64,000 bases of DNA from Anopheles merus (GCF_017562075.2 NC_054081.1:21350977-21414976), one strand, 5' to 3'. Counted from the stretch's first letter, positions 1 to 12,039 are shown. Notes: a model not told the origin generated them from the sequence alone. A program made the numbers and translations.

Positions 1-1390
1 ATTTGCGCTTAATATTATTTTTGCGTGTAATGTTTCTGACAGCAATGAGGGGGGCGTAAAGCAAACCTTGCAGAACAGCGTCGATTGCTTCGTAGGACTT
101 TCATTCCGTTGGATCTCACAGACCAAGCGTAAGCATCGTTTATAGTATGCGTTTATTAACAGGCCTTCTTTCAGCGCTACACCTGATGCTATGTGGCTCG
201 CTAATGGGAAGACAAATTCGCTTGCACCGCCGTGGCCATTTCTGCTACGTTCTTATCGTTCCGCAAACCCGTATTTACGATCAACATGATCGTCGAACAG
301 CGTCGCTTATGCGCGTATCGCTTCTCGACAGTCTGCAATGGTTGGTGACAAGGACAAGGGACCGACCCCAACTACTCTCTGTCACATGATCGTTGCTCCC
401 TTCGCGTCGCAATGTGCCGATCATTGCAAGCAACTGATACCATTGCTCGATGCCCGCGGTTACACGATTGGCCCTTTCTTCGTTTGGGTAATGATGCAAG
501 TACGCCGTTATTTGGTGACCGTTTGCAAAATTGGCTACAGCTAATCTAACTATTTTGTAGCAAATACTGCTGAAATGTGTTTGGCCGCATCGTATCAATT
601 CCACCCTCGCCAAGTAGCTCCTGTCGAACGTCAGCGAACTGGAGATGACTCGATAATGACGTGTTCTGCATCCTTTGGGAAAACGATACTAAAATTGCAT
701 TCCAGGGCAATATGAATCCTTACCTATGAAACCTTACCCCTGAATGCACCTGAGACAAATGAAATGACATGTGAAACGACTAAAACTACTTTTTCGCGAA
801 ACACCGCACTGAGATTAATAAAACAATATTATTATTTTTTAACTACAATTTTATTCGCTTCCTCACAAATCCACCTCCAGAACTAGAATGAGTCCACGAA
901 AATTTCCGCGTCTTCATCAATCGCCATTGATCCGCCGAACCTGATGAAGTGAATAGTGACAAGTGCAGTCCTGTGAATGTTTAGCTCCCGTTTGTGCACT
1001 GTGAATACTTGTGTAATAGAAATCTAATTGTTATATTGCTAATTTTGCTAAATGTTTATGGTTATACTACCTGCAGTATCATTTATTAGTTTTTGTATTA
1101 TTGTTTTGTGTATGTAAAACTTGCTCGACCGCGTCACTGCGATGTCGACAGTGATTAATCTTTGCTCAGTATGTTTTTTTGTTCGTGCTAGACATACGTA
1201 TCGTTGTCCGATTGTCAAGACGTGTACACGATTGTAAGCGTTTGATATAGCAGGTTGTAGTAGAGAAGTGTTAGTGTGCATTTGCTGTTTTCCTTCATTC
1301 ATGTCTGTGTGAGACAGTTTTAATCTAAAACAGCTCGCCCGAGTTTTATTTTTACGACATGGAGTGTTAAGCATGCTCCGCCGTTGTTAA
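1..1390. other. No recognisable gene
   Basis: Only short unconvincing open frames occur on either strand (for example 147-389 + and 281-613 -), none with a recognisable domain. The sequence is non-repetitive to the eye, and I see no clear transposon ends or tRNA-like structure. It may be intergenic or intronic. Confidence 0.5.
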
Positions 1391-1653
1391 TTAACACTTT
1401 GACTGCCGGCCTGACGTGACAGTTTTTGAGTGAGCACGTAGCGCATGGCAAGAGAGCGATGAGAACGACGGTTTCTCTTGCCATTGTTATCACTCTTTTG
1501 TTTCATTGCGATAAGCGGCGTAGCACATGTCGTTCTCGTTCTCTCTTTCCTACCTTATTCGTTCTCAAGAGAATCACTGAGCGTCACATCCAATGCTGAA
1601 CGGTGAGCAAAACCGTCATGCGAATTTATATGACACGGCGCTTAAAGTGTTAA
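1391..1653. mobile_element. TTAA-flanked piggyBac-like MITE, copy 1
   Basis: A 255-bp unit (1395-1649) lies between two TTAA tetranucleotides (1391-1394 and 1650-1653). Its ends are inverted: CACTTTGACTGCCG on the left and, read inward from the right, CACTTTAAGCGCCG. TTAA target duplication is the hallmark of piggyBac elements. There is no coding capacity. A second, shorter relative lies at 31227-31434 and shares the interior block around GATAAGCGGCGTA. Confidence 0.7.
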
Positions 1654-1945
1654 CGATGACCCGATTTTGTGTGCATGGAAATGTAGTGGGAACTTTCATC
1701 GTCGCTGCGTTACCCCCACGCTCTCGAAAACAGCGGCCAAAATAATTAATGAAAACAAGAATGTGCTGTATATGTATGATAAATGTTCAAAACACAAATC
1801 AGGCTTGGCGGATATGGATGGGATGTGAGTTTATAGTACGATTTACTTACACAATCCATAGAAAATTTGGAGTCTGTTGTGGGCATCCGTGCCGACCCCT
1901 GGACTTGCCGTGGTAGTTGTGTTACCACTGGTCAATGTCCAGGGG
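1654..1945. other. Unannotated spacer
   Basis: No gene or repeat recognised. It separates the TTAA MITE from the GC-rich LTR-like block. Confidence 0.4.
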
Positions 1946-2002
1946 ACGACAGTGTGTCACGCACACTGTCGTACGCACACTAAGCGCGGGCCGCTTAGTG
2001 TG
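1946..2002. repeat. Two adjacent perfect hairpins
   Basis: Stem 1 pairs 1946-1956 (ACGACAGTGTG) with 1962-1972 around a 5-nt loop. Stem 2 pairs 1976-1986 (CACACTAAGCG) with 1992-2002 around a 5-nt loop. Both stems are 11 bp with no mismatch and are three bases apart. They sit at the start of a GC-rich block with LTR-like features. Confidence 0.8.
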
Positions 2003-2448
2003 TGTGGTGCGCTCGGACAAGTAAGTGTTGCGAGCAGCCGGTCGAGCAGGGCTCCCGGCAGCGCACGGTACGGCTGGCGCGCGGCCGTGTATTTTAATGT
2101 GTATTGTGCTTGTGAGTTTATATTTATTTTGTATACTGTTATATTAGTTTTTAATAAAGTACCTGATGCAAGCAAAAGACACAACAGTGGCGATCGAGCG
2201 CGTCGGTTGGAGCCGGCGCCATCGCGATGGCACGGGTCCCCGCGACAGTGGGACGCCGTTGGACGAGGACCGCTGCCGCCGCCGCCGTTAAGAACGTGGC
2301 CCCGGCTGTCGTCCCGCGATGGGGACAGAAGGGACAGCCGCACACACACACTCGGCGATGTTTGATTCGCCGGGCTGCAGGGCCAGGGAGCGCCGGCAAT
2401 GGAAAGGTCGAAGCCTGATTGCCGGGCCATCTGCGGCGACGCTAGGTG
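1950..2448 (+). repeat. Possible LTR and leader of an unidentified element
   Basis: The block runs from TGTGTCACGC to GACACAACA (about 1953-2188). It contains a polyadenylation-like AATAAAG near 2151 and is followed by GTGGCGATCGAG, which could be a primer site. The GC-rich leader downstream ends abruptly where the CsRn1-type integrase begins at about 2449. This would suit a 5' LTR plus leader of a truncated plus-strand element. I could not match the primer site to a specific tRNA or find a second LTR. The alternative reading is a minus-strand 3' LTR of the neighbouring element. Confidence 0.25.
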
Positions 2449-3665
2449 TCATGGTCGAACCGAATCATTGCGTACGAAGACATTCTCGCACGTTTGCAAG
2501 TCCTGATGAACGAAATCACTGCGATTTCCATGTCTAGCAGTTTCTTGGGGGCGAATTTTTCGCATAGCTGTTCGAAGCTTGTCAACAAATTCGGCTTCGT
2601 TCGGGTTTTCGGAGTCGTTTACGAAAAACTCAGACGGTATTCGGAGAGTTGTGCCATATACCATCTCAGCAGGCGATGACTTAAGGTCTTCCTTGTAGGC
2701 TGAACGCAGCCCGAGTAAGATCATTGGCAAATGCTCGCTCCAGTGCTCGGGGTCGTGGCAGAGAATAGATGCCATCGTTCGATAATCCCATTTGACTGCG
2801 GGTGGTATGCAGTCGTGCGCAGGTGGCTGGATCCGAGCAAGCGAGTCAGTTCCCCGAAAAGCGTTGATTCAAATTGGCGTCCTTGGTCAGACGTAATGAA
2901 AGATGGAACACCAAACCGGGCTATCCATCCACAAACTAGAGCTTCGGCAACTGTTTCCGCGGTCATATCTGGAATTGTACTCGCTTCAGGCCAACGCGTG
3001 AACCTGTCGATGACCGTTAAACAATAACGGTTGTCCTTACTTGGAGGGAAGGGTCCCACGATATCGATGTTTACATGTGAAAATCGGCTGTTCGGAGCCG
3101 AATATCGGGATATAGGTGATTGTGTGTGTCGCGTCACCTTCGAACGTTGGCATGGCAAGCAGCTCCTAGCGAAAGCAATACTATCCTTCCGGATGCTTGG
3201 CCAAACAAATCGCTTCGTCATTAATTTGGCCGTTGTAAGGGTGCCAGGATGAGATAATTGGTGCATTGCCTGCAACGCAGCGTTCCGAAAGCGTTCCGTT
3301 ATGAAAGGGCGGATGCGATTCCCAGTGCAGTCACATAAAAGTTGTTTGGTGCTGCCTGGAATGGTAAAATATTTTAGATTTAGCAAACTTTCGATTTTAC
3401 CTTGTGCGATGTTCTGGAGCTGCTGATCGTCTTTTTGGTCTTCCGCAAGTGCTTCATAATCCAGTGATGGCGCTGGATGTATAGCATTAATGCGAGAGAG
3501 CAAGTCAGCCACGATGTTGTCCTTTCCCACAATGTGACGGATGTCCGTTGTGATCTGTCCAATCACATCCATCTGGCGAGCTTGACGGTCCGAGGCTTTG
3601 TCAAGTTTCTGGTGGAAGGCAAAGGTGGGGCAAAGATGGGTTTGTGGTCGGTATAGATGTGGCAA
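2449..3665 (-). pseudogene. CsRn1-type integrase (broken)
   Basis: This is the integrase end of pol, which inserts element cDNA into the genome. An HHCC zinc-binding region (HQLSH... then CLPC) begins at about residue 123 of the 3665-2721 frame. The catalytic core follows with the first Asp in NIDIVGPF, the second in TSDQGRQF and the Glu in SNGIIERWH, so the D,D,E triad is readable. The frame changes near 2730-2775, where the part running to 2449 continues (PEHWSEHLPMILLGLRSAYK region). The C-terminal tail is lost at a stop at about 2446. The upstream end continues from RNase H with a frame change at about 3560. Confidence 0.88.
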
Positions 3666-4900
3666 CTACGTCCTTCGAGCATGTATTTAAAATGCCGCGC
3701 CGCAAGGTAGATTGCAGTGAGTTTGCGATCGTAGGTGCTGTATCGCAGCTGGGCCTTGTCAATTTTTTTTGAGAAAAAATCGAGTGGTTGAGGGTGTCCT
3801 TCAACGATTTGATGTAGGACCGCCCATGGGGCAGTGTCAGATGCGTCGAACCAAAGGGAAAGTTCTGCAATTTTAGCGGGATGCGATAAAAGCGTTGCTT
3901 CTGCGAGTTGATGTTTGCAGCGTTCGAAACTCGCGATGGTTGCGTCATTCCACGTCAGCGTGGAGCGATCGTTCCGTTTGTTGTCAGGAATCATGGCAAG
4001 GAGTGGAATCTGGTGCTCGATCGCGTTTGGTAAAATCCTACGGTAAAAATTGAGCATTGCCAAAAAACTTTTCAATTCCTTCACCGTAGCAGGAAGCTTG
4101 AACTCCACGATAGCTCGAACGCGGTCAGGTAAGGGACGGATACCGTCGGCAGAGACGGAATGACCCAGAAAATCCATCTTGTCTCGGCCGAATTCGCACT
4201 TAGCAATGTTTATCGCCAAGTTATATTATTTGAGCCTTTCAAACAATTGTCGCAAATGTTCATGGTGTTCTTCGGGTGATGATGATGCGATGAATAGGTC
4301 GTCGATGTAAGGAAATACGAATTCCAATCATCTGACCACTTCGTGGATCAACCGTTGCAACGTTTGCGCTGCGTTTCGCAATCCAAAGGTCATAAACACG
4401 AACTCGAACAGTCCGAACGGTGTGATGGCAGTTTTAGCGATGTCCTCGTGATGTATTGGTACCTGATGAAAGGCTTTTTGCAAGTCAATTTTATAAAAAA
4501 ATAATTTTACCTTGCAATATGGTCGAAAAATCCTGCAGGTACGGTATGGGATAGCGATCCGGGATCGTTTGTGCGTTGAGCGCCCGATAGTCCCCACATG
4601 GCCGCCAAGAATCGTCTGCTTTCTTCACCATATGGAGCGGGCTCGCCCAACTGCTGCTGAATGGTCGGCATATACCAAGCTTCAGTAGATGTTCAAATTC
4701 GGCCCTCGCTGCTTGAAGTTTGTCGGGAGAGAGACGTCGTGGGCGTGCGAAAACAGGTTGCCCTGTCGTTTCGATTCGATGGTAAATCAAAGCATCGCTA
4801 ATCGCTCAAAAATTATCCCCGAAGTGACGTCAGCTATCAGGAACGACCACAGGAACTCGCGACGAAGGCCGAGGTTGATCTTTAACAACACTTCACCGTA
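3563..4900 (-). pseudogene. CsRn1-type reverse transcriptase and RNase H (broken)
   Basis: This is the polymerase part of pol, which copies element RNA into DNA. From the protease end it reads as the C-terminal protease flank (NLGLRREF region, about 4885-4850), the RT fingers (SSWASPLHMVKKADDSWRPC), then the palm with FYKIDLQKAFHQVPI and the catalytic YIDD near 4300-4289. The connection (DFLGHSVSADGIRPLP) follows, and then RNase H (LWFDASD, IYTDHKPI). A frame change at an A-run near 4495, an in-frame TGA at about 4328 and another stop near 4222 break it. Length and order are as expected for one RT/RNase H unit. The catalytic YIDD is kept. Confidence 0.88.
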
Positions 4901-4902
4901 TA

Positions 4903-5949
4903 GGGTAAATGTACCAATAGTGGTGCAATTTGTAGTGGTACCGATGTGTTTTAATTGATTTAAAGTGTCAGGAAGGACAATTTCTGAATATTTTAACACA
5001 TAGCAATTGAAATATGTTTTATCTTCGCAATCACAATCATTTTCACCAGGAAACACATCAAATTTTCCAAAAAATACATATTTTTGTGACTGTTTCGTTT
5101 TACCTATAATGGTGGTATGGTTCCTATAGTCGTCGTATTGTGTTCCTATAGTGGTGGTAAACAAAGATGCCTTAAAAACAGTGTATAATATCAATTAAAT
5201 TTAGTTTCGATGCTGTTTTCGTATGAATAGCAAGGATTACTGCCATAATATTGGTTTCTTGCGTAATTTGATCGTAAAAAATGTATAAATTTGACTCTTG
5301 ACTAAAGTACTGCATCACACCTGTCCTCAACCCATACCCAGAAGAGTTTGCTTGATTTGAAGTCGATTTTTCACTCAGTATAATAAGCGAATTTCGGCAT
5401 TTGTTAGGCAAATTACTTACAGAAAACTCATTTTTGTTGCTTATTTTAGTGAAAACAGTACGAAATGTCAAAAATATTTTCGAAAAAATCTAAAACGTCC
5501 TGTTTTTATTGATTTTATAACTATAACCACTACAGGAACATGTCTGTTTTGTGTACCAATAATGGCACTATGGTAAAAAACACTTAAAAATGCATAAATA
5601 TGGTCAAAAGCCAATGAATTTGAATAAAATAATATCATTTGATAACAATTATGTTAAAAAACTAATAATTGCATTGTTATGTGGTCATTTAGAACGTTAA
5701 CAAAAATATGAGTATCGTTATGAAATCCTAAGGATTTTGGAAAAATGTTGACACATTTAACAAAATAATGGATTTTTCGGTCACTCAGTAATGGAATGGC
5801 CCCATTTAACTTTAAAACCCTTTGTAAAAGGCTAAAGAACATTTAACACTAACGTAAATAACTAAATTACTTTTAATTTGCCATATAAACCACATTTTAG
5901 TGCAATACCACCACTATTGGTACTAGCACCACTATAGGTACATTTACCC
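4903..5949. mobile_element. 1,047-bp non-autonomous TA-type transposon inside a protease gene
   Basis: The ends are inverted: GGGTAAATGTACCAATAGTG on the left and GGGTAAATGTACCTATAGTG read inward from the right. Both are flanked by TA (4901-4902 and 5950-5951). Removing the insert plus one TA leaves the protease frame of the CsRn1 element continuous across the junction, which fixes the boundaries exactly. A short motif (CCTATAGTGGTGG or ATAGTGGTG-like) recurs near both ends and at about 5110-5160 and 5545-5570. The interior is AT-rich with no transposase. The TA duplication points to the Tc1/mariner/pogo group. Confidence 0.88.
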
Positions 5950-6138
5950 TACATTAATCGGCGATCCGTTCGCGGCGAACAGTTTAATCGGTGATGGTTT
6001 TACTCTGGCTGTTCCCATATCATTCGGAACCTCAGACACATCGGCGCCGGTGTCGATTAAAAATTGCGTTGACGTCGTTTTATCAGCAATTCGTAGACGA
6101 AAGATTGCGGCTGTAGTGGTGAGTTCGCCAATCTCCAC
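5944..6138 (-). pseudogene. Retroviral-type aspartic protease, N-terminal part (split)
   Basis: This is the aspartic protease that matures Gag-Pol. It carries the active-site triplet in FLIDTGADVSEVP followed by a flap-like stretch (IKLFAANGSPINV), and then runs into the transposon at 5949. Its C-terminal part resumes at about 4900. The DTG is intact, so the inserted transposon, not active-site loss, is the main visible break. Confidence 0.85.
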
Positions 6139-6179
6139 CGCAGCATCAGCAGAGCGACACTATTGTGCAGATGGTGCAG

Positions 6180-7141
6180 GGTTTTCGGCATTTCCGTGTA
6201 TCGCTACCGAATTTGCGATGGTATCAGCACGGGCCGGTCGAAACATCGCTTTCGTGACTTAAACTGCGATTACGTGCTGAGCCGGTGCGGGAATTTGATC
6301 GTCCTCGGTACCTTTGGTTAGGCAGCACGTTTTCAAGGCGCCTTGACAATTCAGCAATCTCTTTTCGTTGGTCGGATATGGGGTCGTTGGCCGTATGTGC
6401 GGTCGTTGACATTGTGGCATCAGCTACGTGGCCAGGCGCCATCGCAGCGTTGCTACGTTCGACGGCGTTAATACTTCTCAGGCTCATTGAATCCACAATG
6501 GCGTCGGCGATGGTGGTTTTGTCCGCGGCGTCTTCGCGAGAAGTGATCACTGCAACTTGGGCATGTGGTGGCAGCCTTGATGCCCACAAATCGATAAGAA
6601 CCGGTTCACTAAGGGAATTGCCAGCAACGTGCTTCATTTCGTTGAGAAGCTGGCTCGGCTTTTTATCACCAAGTGGCATATCGGACAATACACGGTGCAG
6701 GCGCCGCTGCTAACTGTCGGCAAAATATCCGATCAGTTTTGCCTTAATGTACGCGTACTTTTCTACTGCCGGTGTACCGTCAATAATTGAACTCAACTCG
6801 GTCAATTTGTTCGGGGGCACTTGCGCCATCACTATGTTATACTTTCGCGTATCGTGTAATGCGCTGATACCCGAAGCAGCGAACCAAAATTCCAAAGACA
6901 AAAAATACGTCTCGATATTGGTATCCACCATATTTGGTGGGTTCAGTCGCGGCGCATGGAATGCTTCTACGGCAGCGGGTTGAGGAGCATGGCTGGACAC
7001 ACTAGGGATAGGCGCACTAGGGTTGGGCACTGCTGTACTGGGACCACTGGGGGTCGGCACCAATGAACCAGCCCGAAAATGGCCAGGTAAAATGGGATTA
7101 GGCGCAACCTTATCCTCTTCCATTACTGCGATGCACACCAA
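6180..7141 (-). pseudogene. CsRn1-type Gag (broken)
   Basis: The capsid/nucleocapsid polyprotein of the element starts at 7141. A proline-rich leader is followed by the conserved capsid start (NIETYFLSLEFWFAASGI), typical of this lineage. An in-frame TAG at about 6710-6712 interrupts it after FADS, and the same frame continues with DMPLGDKKPSQLLNEM. A coiled-coil-like stretch (ISDQRKEIAELSRRLENV) precedes a knuckle of the form C-x2-H-x10-C-x3-C. Inside that knuckle a Trp codon position is now a stop (about 6221-6226). Everything fits an old Gag with two nonsense changes. Confidence 0.85.
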
Positions 7142-7172
7142 AATTCGTAAAAAAAAAGAAACGGAACTGAAC

Positions 7173-7191
7173 GATCACGTCGGGGTCACCA
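7173..7191 (-). other. Primer-binding site, tRNA-Trp type
   Basis: On the minus strand this reads TGGTGACCCCGACGTGATC, complementary to the 3' end of tRNA-Trp including CCA. It is the standard primer of CsRn1-lineage elements and lies 32 bp upstream of gag. Confidence 0.8.
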
Positions 7192-7461
7192 CTTTAGCGC
7201 GTTCTTTCGATTTGGTTTTGGCGTAATAATAGAAACACTACTTGGTCTGAAAACTATATTAGAATGAGAGCGATCTCTCCGTTTATTCTATCGTAAGTCC
7301 TCTAGATGATCGTTATCGGTTCGCTTCGTGGTGTTAGATGTTCATTATCCTTCGGTTCGTCTTTTCTTCGTGTTAGCGTCGTGTTAGTGGTGTTAGCACG
7401 GACTACGACTGGATAATATGTGTTAGCACGGACTACGACTGGATAGCGTTAGCGCGGGACA
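7192..7461 (-). repeat. Candidate 5' LTR of the CsRn1-type element
   Basis: It lies directly upstream of the primer site in element orientation. It would start TGTCCCGCGC at 7461. It holds a 25-bp direct repeat (GTGTTAGCACGGACTACGAC..., starting at about 7388 and 7421). The end next to the primer site lacks a clear CA, and no second LTR is present to confirm the limits. Confidence 0.45.
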
Positions 7462-7566
7462 GTGCTGTGCTGCCACATGCCCTACGTCTACTTCCCTGGC
7501 AGGATCGGAATAATCTTCCTTCATACATCATCATCTTCATACATCATCATTTATGTGTGGTTTGTA

Positions 7567-7809
<243 letters not shown>

Positions 7810-7811
7810 CA

Positions 7812-7870
7812 GCCTCCAACTGTCAAACTCCATACAAAAAGCTGACTAGAATCGTGAAGGGCCCCATTAT
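7812..7870. repeat. Dispersed repeat shared with 30250-30310
   Basis: The segment CAACTGTCAAACTCCATACA followed by a stretch ending AATCGTGAAGG recurs at 30250-30305 with few differences. A weaker relative is near 42570. It lies in the loop between the TG and CA arrays, so it is probably the core of a MITE whose arms became microsatellites. Confidence 0.65.
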
Positions 7871-7946
7871 CAGAATACTTTCAACGCAATATGACATCAT
7901 GGCAAGCTACGTTTTTCAGACACAAACCCGCGCACTCGCACACATA

Positions 7947-8140
<194 letters not shown>

Positions 8141-8883
8141 GTAACGTGGTAAAACAAGTGTACGGTGCGATGAAAAAACAGGGTCCTATCTTAATGTCCG
8201 ATACTGTATGCTTCGCGGTGCCTTCTTCTAGGCCTTTGAACCTCTTTCGGTTAGAAGACGCAATGCACAGTGCTCTTTCATCGCTGGTTTGCTAAATGGC
8301 TCAGTCGAATCATCGCCTTTGTTGCATCGAGTCGATATCTATGCACCATCCCGAACACTTAGGTCTAGACAGACTCTACGGCTCGCTCAACCTCGTTCGT
8401 TCGCTCGCTCAACCTCGCTGGTCGGTCTGACCCTATGTTCCGCATGTCGGCTGTTTTCAACATTGTTTCGGATTGCTTCGACTTCAACATCTTAACTCAG
8501 TGCTTCAAGGAACGTATCCGGCTTTTGCCGTGGCCACAGTGAACTGCGATACAAATATTGATTTTGCTATGTGTTTTTTTACTTTTACTCATCTTAATTA
8601 GGCCATATATAAACCAATAATAAAAAAATGGTTTTGAATTTTAATGATATAACATTGTTTACTACGTTTTACATAATCCGAACTCCAATCCTAATTTTTT
8701 TTTACTCATTTTAAGACTAGCGTCTAACCTTCGTTGGTTATAAGTTCTTTTTTGCCATAAACTCAGCGCTGCGTGGAACGCAAATTGGAGCAAACATTGC
8801 GTGAAAGCTTGAGTGTGGTAGAATGCTCAAATAAGGCAAATGAAGACTAGCGTGCAACTTTTGACAATTCTAAGGCCAGAGAA

Positions 8884-9221
8884 ACAGTAGACGATGAAAG
8901 TTGGGCTATAGTGACTAAGAAAAGAAAACGAACGAATAGTGGGAACAGTAATGTTCAAACCATTATCAATCGTTTTGACACGGGGAATGTTAATTCAACG
9001 CCCAAAATTTCTGACAAGGTTACAGAACCCATTTTAGCAAACAAAAATAAGGTTAGTAAGACTCTGGTTATTGTACCAAAGGTGGGTCAATCTTGTAAAA
9101 AGATAAGAGCTGACCTTCGCGCTAATTTGGATCCAAGGAAGCAGCAGGTGTCGGAATTCCGTAACGGCAAGGACGGTCAGGTGTACGTTTAATGTTCTGC
9201 TCAGGTTATATTAGACGAAAT
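8884..9221 (+). pseudogene. LINE ORF1 (Gag-like) fragment
   Basis: The frame 8911-9192 encodes a basic N-terminus (TKKRKRTNSGN) and then the conserved stretch KKIRADLRANLDPRKQQV and FRNGKDGQVYV. That stretch resembles the region before the zinc knuckles in ORF1 of jockey/I-type LINEs. A stop at 9190 and the hAT fragment at 9222 truncate it. RT remnants of what may be the same LINE resume at 9894. Confidence 0.6.
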
Positions 9222-9893
9222 CAGTTGGTGCAACCATCGCATGCTTAGTGACATTGTGTGCAACCTACTCGTGTTCAATCACGTTGTCGCCACATTTTCA
9301 GTCGGTGATCATCGCGATGGTCACGGGAGATATGCATTGCGTGCGAGTGGTTCCAAGAAACAAAATGAGCATGTTTTCTCACTCTGTTTGACCCGACAGA
9401 TAATCAAAACAGATAGAGGGAGAAAGCATGTTCATTTTGTTGCTTGAGCCCACGCGCCAAGTATATTCCAAGAATGTCGCGATTATCGCCGACAACAATG
9501 TCGTGACCAAGTGAGTGATCAAAAGTTGGGTGCTAAACTAAATGTCACCAAGCATGTGATCGATTCTTCAACTGTTTCAGTATAGTCACTGATCATCTCA
9601 GTTGTGTACGTGTTCTGATTTGAGCTTCGTTTCAGTCATGAGTGTTGATGATGGAAACAGTGGCATTTGGCAGCACTGTTCACAGCCAGAAAAATTCATG
9701 ATAATGCTTGCGCCGGCATAAAGCTAAACTTGTCAGTTAGAGTATCGCGTTGAACTCAAGAATTCACATGTCGTGTTCAGCATGTCATGACGCACTTTTA
9801 TTGACTATCAGCAATGAGCATCAAGCTACCACGATATGTTCATTGTTTTCGTTGGTGAAAATCGCGTGATACTCATGACATTTTGCAGCACTG
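9222..9893. mobile_element. hAT-type element, CAGTGCTGC family, left-truncated copy
   Basis: The right end TGACATTTTGCAGCACTG is at 9876-9893. The body matches the reverse complement of 50795-51480, and its last ~260 bp match 63415-63673. The left end expected for the family is missing, and no matching 8-bp duplication is found (the right flank reads GTAATACC). It sits between ORF1 and RT pieces of a LINE. Confidence 0.75.
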
Positions 9894-10480
9894 GTAATAC
9901 CTATTCGTAAAGTTAGCAGAGCTGCCAGTGCGGAAGAGTTTCGTCCCATCACTATGTTGCATGTATTCGCAAAGATGCTGGAGTTAGTGATTAAGGAGCA
10001 ATTGGTCCAGTTTCTAACTCGAAATGACCTATTCATTAGAGAACAATCAGGATATCGGCTTGTGAAACTGCTTTGAATATTGTTCTGGCGTAGTGGAAGA
10101 TGTTGATGGATCGAAAGAAATGGATATTTGCCTTTTCTTGGATCTAAAACGAGCATTTGAGACTATATTAAGACCGTTATTGCTGTTGAATTTAAGGCAT
10201 TTTGGTATAATGGGGAAGAAGCTCAATTGGTTCAAAAATTATTTAAAAGACAGAACTCAGAGAACAATTTTTGGAAACTATATCGGAGCCTATAGAAAAT
10301 AACCTTGGAGTTCCGCAAGTGTTCTTGGACCAATTTTGTTTATAATGTATATCAATGACATGAAACAGATTTTGTGAGATCAATATTTTTGCCGATGATA
10401 CTGTTTTGTTTATCTCGAACAAAGACATCAAACAAGCAGAGTCTCTTATCAATTTTGATTTAAACGCTCTGGATGTTTGC
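9894..10480 (+). pseudogene. LINE reverse transcriptase fragment
   Basis: Remnants of a non-LTR reverse transcriptase: FRPITMLHVFAKMLE, then ICLFLDLKRAFETI at about 10128-10170 and LGPILFIMYINDMK near 10325. The catalytic FADDTVLF is near 10386-10410. Stops and frame changes occur near 10073, 10300 and 10376. It is 5'-truncated and dead, and may be the downstream part of the ORF1 fragment at 8884-9221. Confidence 0.75.
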
Positions 10481-11297
10481 AATGGCCATAACTCGAAAAC
10501 TAAACGTCGCAGAAATGTGAAAAATTTTAAGCTCGTCTAGTCATTCTACATCCGGTTCCGGATAGCCGTTTTTTACCACATTTGGACCGAATCGGGGTTT
10601 CCGTACATAGGGAAAGTTTATTTATTTTAATTATAAGAAATACGATTATCATTTTATATTGTACACGCTCTTGATGATCGTACATTTTATCACTACACAC
10701 AATGATAGCATTGAATTCAACAGTTTTGTAGCACTGGCTCTTATAATGATATTTTAAGAATTAAACTATTAGTTAAACTCTTTTTGTTAGTCAACTTAAC
10801 CGCAGCTCGTTTTTGATGGTTTATGTTCATTCGATTTAAACGGCTCGCCTATTATTTAACATTCCGTAATCTCCGTGATCCGTAATCGTAATAGTTAATT
10901 TTTAACAACTGTACATTTTTGTGCATTTCTTTCGCGATGCCGGCTAATACGGACCTTGTGAGACGGTGTGTTGTCTTAATGCAGAATTCTTGAGTTGTCG
11001 TTTCACTAATCAAGTCGATTCATACGCAACTTAAAAATTTGGTGAAAACAAGTGGTGTACATCTGGTTGCTGATTGACGAATGAGTTATATTTATGTTGT
11101 GTTAAATGAGATCATCTAATGAAGTGATGGGCAAAACGGCTCCGACCGGCTCCAGACAATTCAATTCGGATATCAATAAAATCGGATATCCGATTGGATA
11201 TCAATAAAATTGAACCAAACAATTCTAGGAAATTAAAAAAAATGGAGGGAACCCATCAAAAAAATATGAGAACCAACCAAAAATTTATGGTAACCAA
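10481..11297. other. AT-rich DNA with a duplicated transposon end
   Basis: No gene is seen. At 11122-11170 there is a near copy of the left terminus of the element that starts at 11298 (AGTGATGGGCAAAACGGCTC followed by the same bases), suggesting a terminal fragment left by an earlier insertion or slippage. Confidence 0.5.
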
Positions 11298-12039
11298 TAG
11301 TGATGAGCAAAACGGCTCCGACTGGCTCCAGACAATTTCGGAGACGGCTCCGCACCAACGGCTCCGGAGCCGACTCCGCACCAACGGCTCCGCTCCAACG
11401 GCTCCACTCCAACGGCTCTGGAGCCGGTTTTAACAAAAGGGACCAAAAAACCCTTTCAATGAAGTTTCTATCGAGGAAATCCGTAAATAGCGGAGAAGGT
11501 CATGTTTAAAGGAATTCATCAAAAAAAAAAAATCAGTAAGTTTTGAATATTGTTAAGAAATGCGAGACCAACGAATGCTACACAACGCCATGCATGTCAA
11601 TACTGCAATCACATCGTGTGTTAGCTTCCACACGTGCCAGAAGATATATTCGTTTTTTTATTACGCTATCATACACAATGCTGTCTCTATTGAACCGTTA
11701 GTCCGGAGTAGTGTTGGGAATTTCGTTAAAAAAAGGAACGGAACGGAACTAGTTCATTTTTCAAAAAGAACGGAACGTGAACCTGGGGTGCAAATGAACC
11801 GACCCAGAGCTGTCACTGTCAAGCCAAACTGTCATCCGGGGGGGGGGGGGGGGAGGTGTTACTTGAGACAGGATATGAAAAGGCGTTTCTTAAATCATCA
11901 TTCTGAAATCACCAAATCCAAATGGGTTCATCCTATATCCAGTAAGCTGTACCAGCTGTGCTAATATAAAGCATGCATTTATTATCTAGCATTTTTTTAA
12001 CTTTGTAGATGCGACGACCATTTTCGGTCAAAGCCTTCC

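Larger units (their letters stand above)
2449..7461 (-). mobile_element. CsRn1-type Ty3/gypsy LTR retrotransposon, decayed
   Basis: Reading leftward there are, in order: a candidate LTR (7192-7461), a tRNA-Trp primer site (7173-7191), gag (7141 to about 6180), protease (from about 6138), reverse transcriptase, RNase H and integrase (to 2449). The tRNA-Trp primer site, the CxxH...CxxxC gag knuckle and the YCLTVIDRFTRWPEA integrase motif are typical of the CsRn1/Kabuki lineage. Several in-frame stops and frame changes show it is dead. A 1,047-bp DNA transposon (4903-5949) splits the protease. The 3' LTR is absent: at about 2449 the sequence switches to an unrelated GC-rich block. Confidence 0.9.

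Noticed and set aside
1957..2430. 157-codon minus-strand frame as the integrase C-terminus
   Set aside because: No integrase C-terminal motif is seen. The GC-rich block has LTR-like features and the integrase ends at a stop just before it.
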